From Cyanobacterium aponinum PCC 10605 (GTDB taxonomy: Bacteria > Cyanobacteriota > Cyanobacteriia > Cyanobacteriales > Cyanobacteriaceae), in contig NC_019776.1 in assembly GCF_000317675.1 (NCBI RefSeq), forward strand, positions 682,001 through 746,000: a DNA stretch of 64,000 nucleotides, given 5' to 3'. The position numbers were made by a program, and so were the translations under genes. This document shows positions 27,850-35,850 of this stretch, piece by piece; position 1 is the stretch's first letter, and the number at the start of each line of letters is the position of its first letter. A model generated the notes under the pieces. The model did no database searches, was not told where the DNA came from, and saw only the letters and a program-made list of their open reading frames with translations.

Positions 27850-29065
27850 GATTAAGTTGAGGGAATAAATTCGCCAGAATTTGAGGTAATTCTTGAGTAT
27901 ATCTTTGTAAAACTTTACTAGAGAATTGCTCACTATTCATTTGACAATGGGCGATATTATTTCTATTTCTTCCTAATTGTGACCAAGTATCATCTAATTG
28001 TTTTACATCTTCAATGTGTTTAGTTATTTCCTGCTCATAAAATTTTATTCTTTCAGGATTATTTCCACTCATAGCATTTAACTGATTTTCTATATTTTTA
28101 CGGGCTTCTTTATCTAAATAATTATCATTTTCTAAAATTGCTAAAGTTGTGACAAGCCATTCTCTTGCTAATAAAATTGCTTGAGTACCTAAACCTTTTT
28201 CCACATACCATTTAATTAATAAATAGTGTTTTTTAATAATAAGTTTAGGATCTGCTTTATCTTGATTTTCAAGGGCAAATTGAGCGTAATCTTGTTCAAT
28301 TTTATCAATAATTAATTCAAAAGGCTTGGCAAAAATACCAACTTCTTCTCTAATTTCTTCTCCAGAATATTTTGTTAAATGATGGGCTGAAGTTAATAAT
28401 TCAACTGGTCTAATAAACTCAATATTTTCTGATATTGTACTTATAGTTGACCCTAAATTTCTTAACTTATTAGGCTTAATTTCTTCGGTTTTGGCTTTAC
28501 CTGATCTGAAAAAATCAATCTGAATATCTGCTAATAATTGCCCTAATTTTTGAGATGAACCAGTATTAATAAATGTGTCGGTAGCAGTTAACCAATCTAA
28601 TAATTTAATAGCTGGAGTTAAGTCAAATATAGATGCTCGATTGTTTTTTGGGTCATATTGTCCATAATAAACCCCTTTTATTTTTACATTTCTTGCTTTT
28701 TCTAAGAAAGCTGAAGCTAATAAAACAATCACAGGAATAGAGCGAAAAGCATGGGTAATGTCAAATATAATTTCGCTATTTTCTGGTACTGATTCCACTA
28801 CTTTATCAAATAATTTCCATATATCATCTTCATCTGTTCCTGATGGTATATCAATATAAGATAAATCAAATTTATTATCTATTTTATCTCTTAGATGATT
28901 TCCGTGAATTTTTATTGCTTCTTTGGTGGTAAAAACTTTTATTTCTTGGGCATTGAAAAAATGTGCGATCGCTTCTATTACATATTCAGTTTCATATTGT
29001 TGATTTTGCCATGTATAGGAGGTTAATTTATAATCACCAGTACCGATAAAACTTAGTAAAATCAT
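27818..29065 (-). CDS. csx2: Csx2/TIGR02221-family CARF-HEPN ribonuclease
   Basis: The 415-residue protein has an N-terminal CARF domain (residues 1-165: ILLSFIGTGDYK, FDITHAFRSIPV) and a C-terminal helical HEPN domain with the RNase motif R368-x4-H373 (RNRNNIAH). Family members are ancillary effectors of type III CRISPR systems; their CARF domains bind cyclic oligoadenylate made by Cas10 and activate the HEPN nuclease to cut RNA non-specifically. It ends the CRISPR operon. The last ten codons and the stop come from a dispersed repeat, giving the ending LTSVWFKNTR. Confidence 0.88.
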   Translation of the reverse strand: MILLSFIGTGDYKLTSYTWQNQQYETEYVIEAIAHFFNAQEIKVFTTKEAIKIHGNHLRDKIDNKFDLSYIDIPSGTDEDDIWKLFDKVVESVPENSEIIFDITHAFRSIPVIVLLASAFLEKARNVKIKGVYYGQYDPKNNRASIFDLTPAIKLLDWLTATDTFINTGSSQKLGQLLADIQIDFFRSGKAKTEEIKPNKLRNLGSTISTISENIEFIRPVELLTSAHHLTKYSGEEIREEVGIFAKPFELIIDKIEQDYAQFALENQDKADPKLIIKKHYLLIKWYVEKGLGTQAILLAREWLVTTLAILENDNYLDKEARKNIENQLNAMSGNNPERIKFYEQEITKHIEDVKQLDDTWSQLGRNRNNIAHCQMNSEQFSSKVLQRYTQELPQILANLFPQLNLTSVWFKNTR

Positions 29066-29080
29066 AATTAAAAATTGGTT

Positions 29081-29303
29081 TTAAATAGAGAAAATTTGTT
29101 GAGTGGTTAATTTTAATTCAGGAAAAATAGCTGAAATAATAGGGGTATTATCTTGATAGGATTTAACCTGATAATTATTATTTTCATCAAGATTATACAC
29201 AAAAATTGTGGGCTGTTTTGGATTGCTTAAATAACTGCGAGAAGCAACGGCTAAATAATAAATAATCTAATTTTTGTTGCATTTTTAAAGATGCGATCGT
29301 CAT
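29081..29303 (-). pseudogene. Uma2-family remnant with frameshift
   Basis: The ATG at 29303 opens MTIASLKMQQKLDYLLFS and then meets stops. In another frame the downstream part reads SNPKQPTIFVYNLDENNNYQ and IISAIFPELKLTTQQIFS, which matches the usual end of Uma2 (DUF820) proteins. At least one frameshift and a large missing middle mean it cannot make a full protein. It lies between csx2 and the CARF gene. Confidence 0.5.
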
Positions 29304-29319
29304 AACTGCTAATATCTCC

Positions 29320-30249
29320 TTAGAATAAATGTCCTAAACGTTCTCTCAACTCTCGCATGGCTTCTTCTAAATGCTTTTCATTATAGCCTGTAGTTTCAAT
29401 AGATACACCAATTTTATGTTTTTCACCTTCGTATAAATAAAGCCAAAAAATATAACAATTATCTTTTGTTTTATAATTAGACAATTTAAAATTATTGATA
29501 GGAGCGGAAAAGGCTTTTTTATCAAAATAAATTTTCTCTATCCAAGGTATTTCTGAGAGAATTTTTTGAGCTTTTTTCCATGTTTTGGGGCGGTGATGTT
29601 CTGTCCCTTCTTGAAGATTAAAAATATCTTTTCTATCCCTTGTAGAATGAGGTAATTCTGCTTTGTAATTACCATAACTAACTTTACCATCAGACGATAA
29701 AAAAGGGAGATAAATTAAGCTCTTATACTGTTCATGAATATAACAAACAGGCACTTGATAAATATTTCCAGACAATGCCATAATCATTGATTGTGCTTTA
29801 AAACCACCTGTTGCCGCAAGGGTTACATTTCCTTTAGCATTTTTGATTAATTCTGCTAATAAATTAGCCATTTTTTCTAAAATACTACCATTAACATCTA
29901 TCTCATAATTAACCTCTGGTATTTGTTTAATGGTGACATCTTCTTGACCTAATTCTGTGAAAAATAATTTTAAAATTTTTGCACATTCTTCTCCTGATTT
30001 AGTGGCAGAGTATAGCAAAATTATCTCATCTTTTTCTCGTAAATTTAGATGGTAAAATGTTTTAGTTTCTGCACTAATTAATTCTAAATCTGTAGCTTTC
30101 ATCCATGCGATCGCACTTTCAATATTATCAATTAATGATTGATCAAGAGATTTTGGTTTGTTATGCCAAGGACGTTTTTTTTCTGGTGGTAATGTGTCAT
30201 CTTTATTAGTTCTTAAAGATGTGCCTACAGTCATGATTATAGTTTCCAT
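29320..30249 (-). CDS. CARF-domain CRISPR ancillary protein, TIGR02619 (APE2256) family
   Basis: The 309-residue protein begins with the CARF signature IIMTVGTSLRTN and contains ILLYSATKSGEE and VTLAATGGFKAQSMIMALSG, which form the nucleotide-binding fold (residues 1-190). The last 90 residues (KKAQKILSEIPWIEKIYFDK, YIFWLYLYEGEKHKIGVSIE) are a separate alpha/beta domain. Some proteins of this family fuse a RelE-like toxin here; that identity is an inference and is not established. By position it should sense cyclic oligoadenylate. It lies 17 bases downstream of the Uma2 gene. Confidence 0.8.
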   Translation of the reverse strand: METIIMTVGTSLRTNKDDTLPPEKKRPWHNKPKSLDQSLIDNIESAIAWMKATDLELISAETKTFYHLNLREKDEIILLYSATKSGEECAKILKLFFTELGQEDVTIKQIPEVNYEIDVNGSILEKMANLLAELIKNAKGNVTLAATGGFKAQSMIMALSGNIYQVPVCYIHEQYKSLIYLPFLSSDGKVSYGNYKAELPHSTRDRKDIFNLQEGTEHHRPKTWKKAQKILSEIPWIEKIYFDKKAFSAPINNFKLSNYKTKDNCYIFWLYLYEGEKHKIGVSIETTGYNEKHLEEAMRELRERLGHLF

Positions 30250-30266
30250 AAAATCAAAATTAATAA

Positions 30267-30830
30267 TTAAATAAAAGTTAAATAGTTAAAAATTTCTTGA
30301 GGACAAATTTGCCAATGAGAAAGAGAAGATAGCACGGGTAATAAATCTTGATTTTGTTTTATTTGAGGTTGTTGATTAGGTAAAAAAGTCATGATAATTC
30401 TTTCTTGAGGATCAATTAACCAACCTATTTGACTACCATGATTAAGGGCAAATAAAATGTTATCAATTACCCGAATTGAACTTTGTTGAGGAGATAAAAT
30501 TTCAATAATCCAATCAGGGGCAATTTCGATAATATTGGCAATTTCTCCCTGTTCATCTTTAGGTATTTTCTCCCAATTAATTATACTTATATCAGGTACG
30601 ATCGAGCGTTCATCAAAATTACAACGGAGTTCGGTAAAAGCACAACATTTTTTATTAATAAAACCCTGTTGATTAATGGCAGTAGTTAAAAAAGTTTGAA
30701 TGGTGCTATGTTTTCCTTTAGGCATTGGTTTTTCATAAACATAACCATTAATAAACTCTTTAATTGGTTTTGTTTCTGGTAATTGTAAAAAATCCTTTAA
30801 ACTGATTCTTTTTTCTGCTTGAGTAAACAT
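30267..30830 (-). CDS. Uma2-family PD-(D/E)XK endonuclease-like protein
   Basis: The 187-residue product has the Uma2 (DUF820) layout: YVYEKPMPKGKHS, then the nuclease-like acidic residues in IVPDISII and APDWIIEILSP. Cyanobacteria have tens of such genes, and their function is unknown. Its placement between Cas7-insertion and the CARF gene on the same strand, with gaps of 60 and 17 bases, makes it part of the operon by position. It may still be a passenger. Confidence 0.82.
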   Translation of the reverse strand: MFTQAEKRISLKDFLQLPETKPIKEFINGYVYEKPMPKGKHSTIQTFLTTAINQQGFINKKCCAFTELRCNFDERSIVPDISIINWEKIPKDEQGEIANIIEIAPDWIIEILSPQQSSIRVIDNILFALNHGSQIGWLIDPQERIIMTFLPNQQPQIKQNQDLLPVLSSLSHWQICPQEIFNYLTFI

Positions 30831-30890
30831 AATTTTAATTTTTGATCCCCCTAAATCCCCCTTAATAAGGGGTACTTTTTGTAATTAATT

Positions 30891-33173
30891 TTAACTAGGA
30901 TTTCTGGGTAAACCACCATCATTTGCTAACATAGGTAAAGCAACTTTTAAACCTCCACTATTGCCTGTGCGTTCATTTTCCACAAACCATTTAAAGGCTT
31001 CTCCGTTGGGGTTGGGTTGTATGTCTAAACGGGGATAATGAATAGGTAATTTATCGCTATAACCTTGAGTGGCAACTAATAAGGCTTTGATAAAGGATAC
31101 TTCCTCAAATTTTCCGTTATAGGATGTCTCTACCGCTTGTTTAAATTCCCCAATAGATGCTTTGGCAACAGTGGCATCGGGTTTATCAACTTTGAGAAGG
31201 CTACTATAGTATTCTTTCCAGTCTTCTCCCTTTCTCAAGTCGGTTTTATCCCAATCGATAGTTAATTTCACACTACCAAAGCCGAAGGGTTTACCTCCTC
31301 CAAGGCGATGATAATGATTTTTGGGTAAGTCTAAGATGAGTAGCAATGCACCCAATTCTACGGTAGAAAGGTTAGTTATATCAATGTTAAAGGTAAATTC
31401 GGTATTAGGTTTTACCCATCCAAGAATCGATCGATTCTGATCATCTCTTTCACTTCCCGGTCTATAATATTCTTGATAATGTCCATTATTATCTTGTTGG
31501 GTGCGATCTTGATTAGCATTATCCCAGTGATTTGCAGGTAAATTTTGATGGGGATATACTTTTCTTCCTCTTAAACCTTGATTGGAGTTACTGTAACCTT
31601 TTCCTTTCTCACTACCGTTATCTAAAGGAGTGCCTTTTTTATCTTGTGCCTGATAAAATCTTGCTTGGGATGGTTGGGGTTGTCCTAATATATTTAATGG
31701 TAAGCCTTTATTGCCGAAATTTTCAATACAATTATCAGTGATGCAAGTTAAGGCATTAATACGCAGATTACCTTTGTATGAACCTTTGCCGTTTTGATTT
31801 ACCCAACCAAATACCCTGTCAACGGGAGATAATTGTTCCATTTTTTGAGCTGGTTTCAAGCTATCATCGAGTAAATCATCAGGGGGATATTTATACAAAC
31901 GGCGAGAAATCGTAACAGGTTGAATAGCAGTTATTTTTCCTCGGTTATTCAATTCGACATAGCATAAAGTGCCTTCTTGAAATTGTAACTCTTTTTCATC
32001 CCAAATGTGTTTTGACCATCCCGTTTCTCCCGGTTTACCACCTAAATAGGCGGTAGGAGATTGATTTTTTGACTTACGTTTTTCTAAATCTTTAACGTGG
32101 GTTTGTTGATAATTTCTGATTAACTCTTCCCATAAAGATTTAATTTCAGGAGTAACGGGTATTAAATCATTATTGTTTTGTTCAATAAACACCCTTTCAT
32201 TCATTTTACCGTTAATATTCGCACCTGTTACACATACCCATCCTTTTTTCCAAGAAGTATTACTGGGATTTTGATCACGAGGTATAATTTCTTCTACTTT
32301 ACCTCTGCTTAATTTTACCCAGACGGCATCACCATGTATAGGTAATCGATTTTTACTCTTATATTTAGTGGCAACATGGCTTTCCCCTTTATCTTTATTT
32401 TTACTATTTTTTTCATAACGTTTGAGTCTGGCGGTTTCTCCCACTAAACCCGTATCATCCATGATTCTTAAAAAGAGTTTCCCGTCTTTACTTTCCACTC
32501 TTGCAGGTACAACCGTAATTCTTGCAGGAGTACGATAGGCTAATCTGTCTTCGTGTTTCTCAAAGATGGAATAACGGGAGTTTGTCACTATTTCGTAGGC
32601 TAAACGCAATGCTCCTTTAACGGAAGTAATGGGTAACAAGGGTTTACCATCTGCTCCTATTCTGAGAGGATAGGTTTTATGTCCATTATTATCTTCAGTG
32701 GCGTTACCTGCATCAGGAATTAATAGAGGGGTTTTTGTTTTTAATTTTACGGTTATATTGCCACTCCAATAGTCTTGATGATATTTTCCATGACCAACGG
32801 GGGCTCGATCAAACAGTTCTGAGTTATCATTTTTACGAGGGGGAGTAGGGATAAAGTTATAAGGGTTGTGAAAGTCTCCTGTCACTTCAATGGAAGATGT
32901 TAAGACGGTTGCAGGTTTTGACTGTTTAGCTTCCGCTTGAGCTGAAATTTCCCAAGATTTTCCTTTTTCTCTTATTTTTTGAGCTTTTCCATCCACTAAA
33001 TCAAATTCTATCTCCATATCTTTTAGACTTTTGACAGAAGTTTTTTTGATTTCTAAAATTGATGCGGATAACTCATCATTAGGAGGGCTTATTTTTTTTT
33101 CTTTATTGTCTTTGTCTTTATCAATATAAACAATCGTTAAATTTCCCTTTTGAATCTTAAATTTTCCTTCCAT
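30891..33173 (-). CDS. Type III-Dv Cas7-insertion subunit (TIGR03986 RAMP protein)
   Basis: The 760-residue RAMP protein has the family hallmarks PYNFIPTPPRK, GHGKYHQDYWSGNITVKLKT, TPLLIPDAGNA, PITSVKGALRLAYE and the C-terminal glycine loop RLGGGKPFGFGSVKL. In the Synechocystis III-Dv complex the equivalent subunit is a Cas7 with a large insertion that caps the crRNA 3' region of the filament. The ATG at 33173 is preferred over the TTG at 33182. It starts 17 bases after the small broken ORF. Confidence 0.87.
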   Translation of the reverse strand: MEGKFKIQKGNLTIVYIDKDKDNKEKKISPPNDELSASILEIKKTSVKSLKDMEIEFDLVDGKAQKIREKGKSWEISAQAEAKQSKPATVLTSSIEVTGDFHNPYNFIPTPPRKNDNSELFDRAPVGHGKYHQDYWSGNITVKLKTKTPLLIPDAGNATEDNNGHKTYPLRIGADGKPLLPITSVKGALRLAYEIVTNSRYSIFEKHEDRLAYRTPARITVVPARVESKDGKLFLRIMDDTGLVGETARLKRYEKNSKNKDKGESHVATKYKSKNRLPIHGDAVWVKLSRGKVEEIIPRDQNPSNTSWKKGWVCVTGANINGKMNERVFIEQNNNDLIPVTPEIKSLWEELIRNYQQTHVKDLEKRKSKNQSPTAYLGGKPGETGWSKHIWDEKELQFQEGTLCYVELNNRGKITAIQPVTISRRLYKYPPDDLLDDSLKPAQKMEQLSPVDRVFGWVNQNGKGSYKGNLRINALTCITDNCIENFGNKGLPLNILGQPQPSQARFYQAQDKKGTPLDNGSEKGKGYSNSNQGLRGRKVYPHQNLPANHWDNANQDRTQQDNNGHYQEYYRPGSERDDQNRSILGWVKPNTEFTFNIDITNLSTVELGALLLILDLPKNHYHRLGGGKPFGFGSVKLTIDWDKTDLRKGEDWKEYYSSLLKVDKPDATVAKASIGEFKQAVETSYNGKFEEVSFIKALLVATQGYSDKLPIHYPRLDIQPNPNGEAFKWFVENERTGNSGGLKVALPMLANDGGLPRNPS

Positions 33174-33189
33174 AATTTTCAACCTTTTG

Positions 33190-33372
33190 TTAACTATTTA
33201 TTTGTAACTGTTTTTCAATTTTGTTTAAATTAATTTCAATTAAATGCTGTCTATTTTCAACATTTTTAATAGCCTATAAAAGTCTATTTTTATTCGCTTC
33301 AGATTGAAGTAAGTATTCAGTTTCATCAGTTAGCTTTTGTAAATCGTTTAAAACTTTTTTTTGTGAAGTCAT
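33190..33372 (-). pseudogene. Small coiled-coil ORF of the III-Dv operon with in-frame TAG
   Basis: A 60-codon frame starts one base after the csx19 stop and ends 17 bases before the Cas7-insertion start, as expected for a coupled operon gene. It reads MTSQKKVLNDLQKLTDETEY, LLQSEANKNRLL, then TAG (33274-33276), then AIKNVENRQHLIEINLNKIE and KQLQINS. Both sides of the TAG are amphipathic helix with the same composition, so the ancestor was probably a 60-residue coiled-coil protein. The product today would be 32 residues unless the TAG is read through. The family is unknown. Confidence 0.55.
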
Positions 33373-33373
33373 T

Positions 33374-33946
33374 TTATTTAACCTCTAAATTAATTAAACG
33401 TTCTTCAATGACCCGAACATTGCCAAAATTATCCATAACTTTGAGATATTCACGGGTGTTCAAATAAACTCTTTTTTCCTGTGATAAGGATTGAGAAAGA
33501 GGAATATCTAGGCTACCAATTCGGGAGGCAGATAGTCTTTGCCAACCCTCATTTAATGTAGTTTTCGCTTTTTCTCCCCAGAGTAAATATTGTTGCTTAA
33601 TGGTATCTATTACTTCTATAGAATCTAGTTTTTTTGCTAAACAATTATCAAAATCATTTTCAGAGATGATAACTGCTGTACCTTTTCCTTCATCCTCATT
33701 TAACCATCTTAACTCATAGTTTTGGTTAAAAATACGGGCTTCAAAGATATAGTTATCTTGATAATTTGTATTGATAATCTCCCCTTTACTATTAGATAAA
33801 TTGCCGTCTTTTTCTAACTTTAAAACTTGACAAGAGTTAGGAGAATACAAGAGTGCGATCGCATCTTCTAATTGATTAAGACATTGATTAATTGCTTCAG
33901 ATAAAGTGATATTCACTGATGATTGAGCGTGTAAAAAAGTAGTCAT
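33374..33946 (-). CDS. csx19: Type III-D CRISPR protein Csx19 (TIGR03984)
   Basis: The 190-residue product matches Csx19: EARIFNQNYELRWLNEDEGK followed by GTAVIISE, and LLWGEKAKTTLNEGWQRLSASRIGSLDIPL. Csx19 is found only with type III-D effectors; in the III-Dv structure it binds at the Cas10 end of the complex, with a role that is still unclear. Its ATG overlaps the Cas7-2x stop by one base (TAATG), so translation is coupled. Confidence 0.85.
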   Translation of the reverse strand: MTTFLHAQSSVNITLSEAINQCLNQLEDAIALLYSPNSCQVLKLEKDGNLSNSKGEIINTNYQDNYIFEARIFNQNYELRWLNEDEGKGTAVIISENDFDNCLAKKLDSIEVIDTIKQQYLLWGEKAKTTLNEGWQRLSASRIGSLDIPLSQSLSQEKRVYLNTREYLKVMDNFGNVRVIEERLINLEVK

Positions 33947-35574
33947 TATTTACCTCCATTTAACCATGATTTCCAGTGAGAATTAAGATTAGTTAATAAA
34001 TTATTATCTAAGTCATAAAAACTTGTTAAAGTCGCTTGAGAAAGAGCTTTTAAATCATCATTATCGATACCCTTACCATTAATTTCTACCTTCTCCACTT
34101 GAATCGCACCCATACCTCGATTAACTCCAAAACCAATGGGAATTTTGGACTCCATAAAGTCTCTTAAAACTAACAAAAATAACGCCAAAGTTGGTAAATA
34201 TGAATTTTTTGGTGGTAAGTTTTCTTTCTTTAACCTTTCATTTTCTAATTTTTCATACTGTTTTAAACGGTGTAAATTTAAGCTAATTTCAATGTTTTCC
34301 CAATTCACCCCAAAAGGTTCAAGGGTGGTATATAAAAAGCCTTCTGCCCCACTACCAGTCCAACGATCAATCCCAACGTGGTATCCTAGTTGAGTATCCT
34401 TTAAACCCATATTATTCAAACAATTACGCAAACTGCTGTCACTGGTAGCCTCAGTAATACTTGCCCATTGATGGGATGTCATTAAATATTCATCTTTTCC
34501 ATTATTTTCTGATTTTTGTGTAGCATCAGTAATACTTACTGAGCTATTTGAAGTCATGGGTTTTTTTGCAAAACAGTCATCTACTGCCAGACAACTTAAA
34601 TAACCTAACTGGTTTTGATTCTCGTCTAACTCTGCTGGTGCTCCAAAAAGGGTTTTAATTAACTCTAATTTCACTTGTTGATCGAATTTGTCTTTATCCT
34701 CATAATTAAGAGAGTGATTACAGACAGTGCGAATAATTCTTTCTGCTTGGCTACGCCATACTCCTTTCAAGCTACTTCCAGGGATAACAAAGGTTAAGCC
34801 ACCACTTACTCCACTGACAAGGGGTAATATATCCACTGCCATACCATCCCCCTCTGATTTAACCATCACAGACCCTATAGGACTCCATTTAATGGTTATA
34901 TCGAGCTTATTTTGACAATTTTGACCTGAAGCATAAACCTTGCCCCAATTAACGGTTTTTTCCTGATTTTTCAGGATATTTAAAATTCCAGCAGGGGAGA
35001 GTAAATCTTCTTCAATGATTCTCGTGTCATATAATTTAACTCTCCCTAAACCTCGACTTTTTGCACCACCGAGATAGATTTCCCCTTCTTCTAAAGCAGT
35101 GATAAGTTGGGCGAAGGCATTTTGACATTCTTGCCATTCACTATCACTTAATTTTGCGTCTCTTTCCAAGATAAGGCTTATGGGAATTTTAACACCTTTG
35201 GGTAAAATGGCGCGATCGAACTTCATACCTTCGGCCGCAGTGCCAGAATATCTATCAATGGCGACACCGTCACGGATTTCCACAATGGCAGAATTGATAA
35301 CCGCATCTTCCACAATGACAAAACTAGCATGGCCATTATCTCCTTCTTTCTCTTGAAAACCCCAAATTTTATTAGTTATCTTAGAATTAAGAGTGGCCAT
35401 ATAAGCGCGTAATGCACCAGCTAAACTGGTGGCGGGAAGGTAAAATTTTCCTTCACCGTTGACAGCTAAAGCCATATCTGTATCTGCATTACCACCAACT
35501 CCGCCGATATGAATAGGGCTAATAGTGGTAAGATTACCTGTAATTTTATATCGAGAACGAATTTTTCTTGCCAT
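33946..35574 (-). CDS. Type III-Dv Cas7-2x (double Csm3-like RAMP)
   Basis: The 542-residue protein contains two Cas7 (Csm3-like) domains in one chain. Domain 1 (about 1-210) has TTISPIHIGGVGG, candidate catalytic aspartates D31/D33, PATSLAGALR and GGAKSRGLGRVKL. Domain 2 (about 225-535) has TFVIPGSSLKGVWR, YHVGIDRWTGSGAEG and GFGVNRGMGAIQVE. Such a fusion is diagnostic of the III-Dv variant, where Cas7 domains bind crRNA and cut target RNA at regular spacing. It overlaps csx19 by one base. A 272-base repeat-containing gap separates it from the upstream Cas7-5-11. Confidence 0.87.
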   Translation of the reverse strand: MARKIRSRYKITGNLTTISPIHIGGVGGNADTDMALAVNGEGKFYLPATSLAGALRAYMATLNSKITNKIWGFQEKEGDNGHASFVIVEDAVINSAIVEIRDGVAIDRYSGTAAEGMKFDRAILPKGVKIPISLILERDAKLSDSEWQECQNAFAQLITALEEGEIYLGGAKSRGLGRVKLYDTRIIEEDLLSPAGILNILKNQEKTVNWGKVYASGQNCQNKLDITIKWSPIGSVMVKSEGDGMAVDILPLVSGVSGGLTFVIPGSSLKGVWRSQAERIIRTVCNHSLNYEDKDKFDQQVKLELIKTLFGAPAELDENQNQLGYLSCLAVDDCFAKKPMTSNSSVSITDATQKSENNGKDEYLMTSHQWASITEATSDSSLRNCLNNMGLKDTQLGYHVGIDRWTGSGAEGFLYTTLEPFGVNWENIEISLNLHRLKQYEKLENERLKKENLPPKNSYLPTLALFLLVLRDFMESKIPIGFGVNRGMGAIQVEKVEINGKGIDNDDLKALSQATLTSFYDLDNNLLTNLNSHWKSWLNGGK

Positions 35575-35654
35575 ATTTTTAATGTGTGCTAGTAATTAAT
35601 TAGTCGGAAATAAGGCTAAAGCCTTGACTACAAACCGATAAGTTAAGAATGCAT

Positions 35655-35850
35655 TTAACTTACATTTTTTCCTAACAAAGGGTTTAACCCCTTGCCTAAA
35701 TGACTTTACCTCTTAACTTTTCCCTCTTCCCTCTCCCCCTATCTCCCGCTCTTTTTTCTTTCTCGAAAATCAAACAGCCCTGTCGTAAAAGGGGGGAAAT
35801 AGGAGGCTTTCCCTACCCTCACCAGTAAACTTAGATGCAAACTAGCTTAT
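35655..35850 (-). repeat. Dispersed repeat family C, copy 1, inside the CRISPR operon
   Basis: On the minus strand it starts TAAGCTAGTTTGCATCTAAG and ends in a segment rich in AGTTAAATGCATTC. The first TAA is the stop codon of the Cas7-5-11 gene. A copy with the same start abuts the anti-sigma gene at 45322-45427. A GC-rich hairpin (AAAAGGGGGG) lies in the middle. No gene is seen in this gap. Confidence 0.7.
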
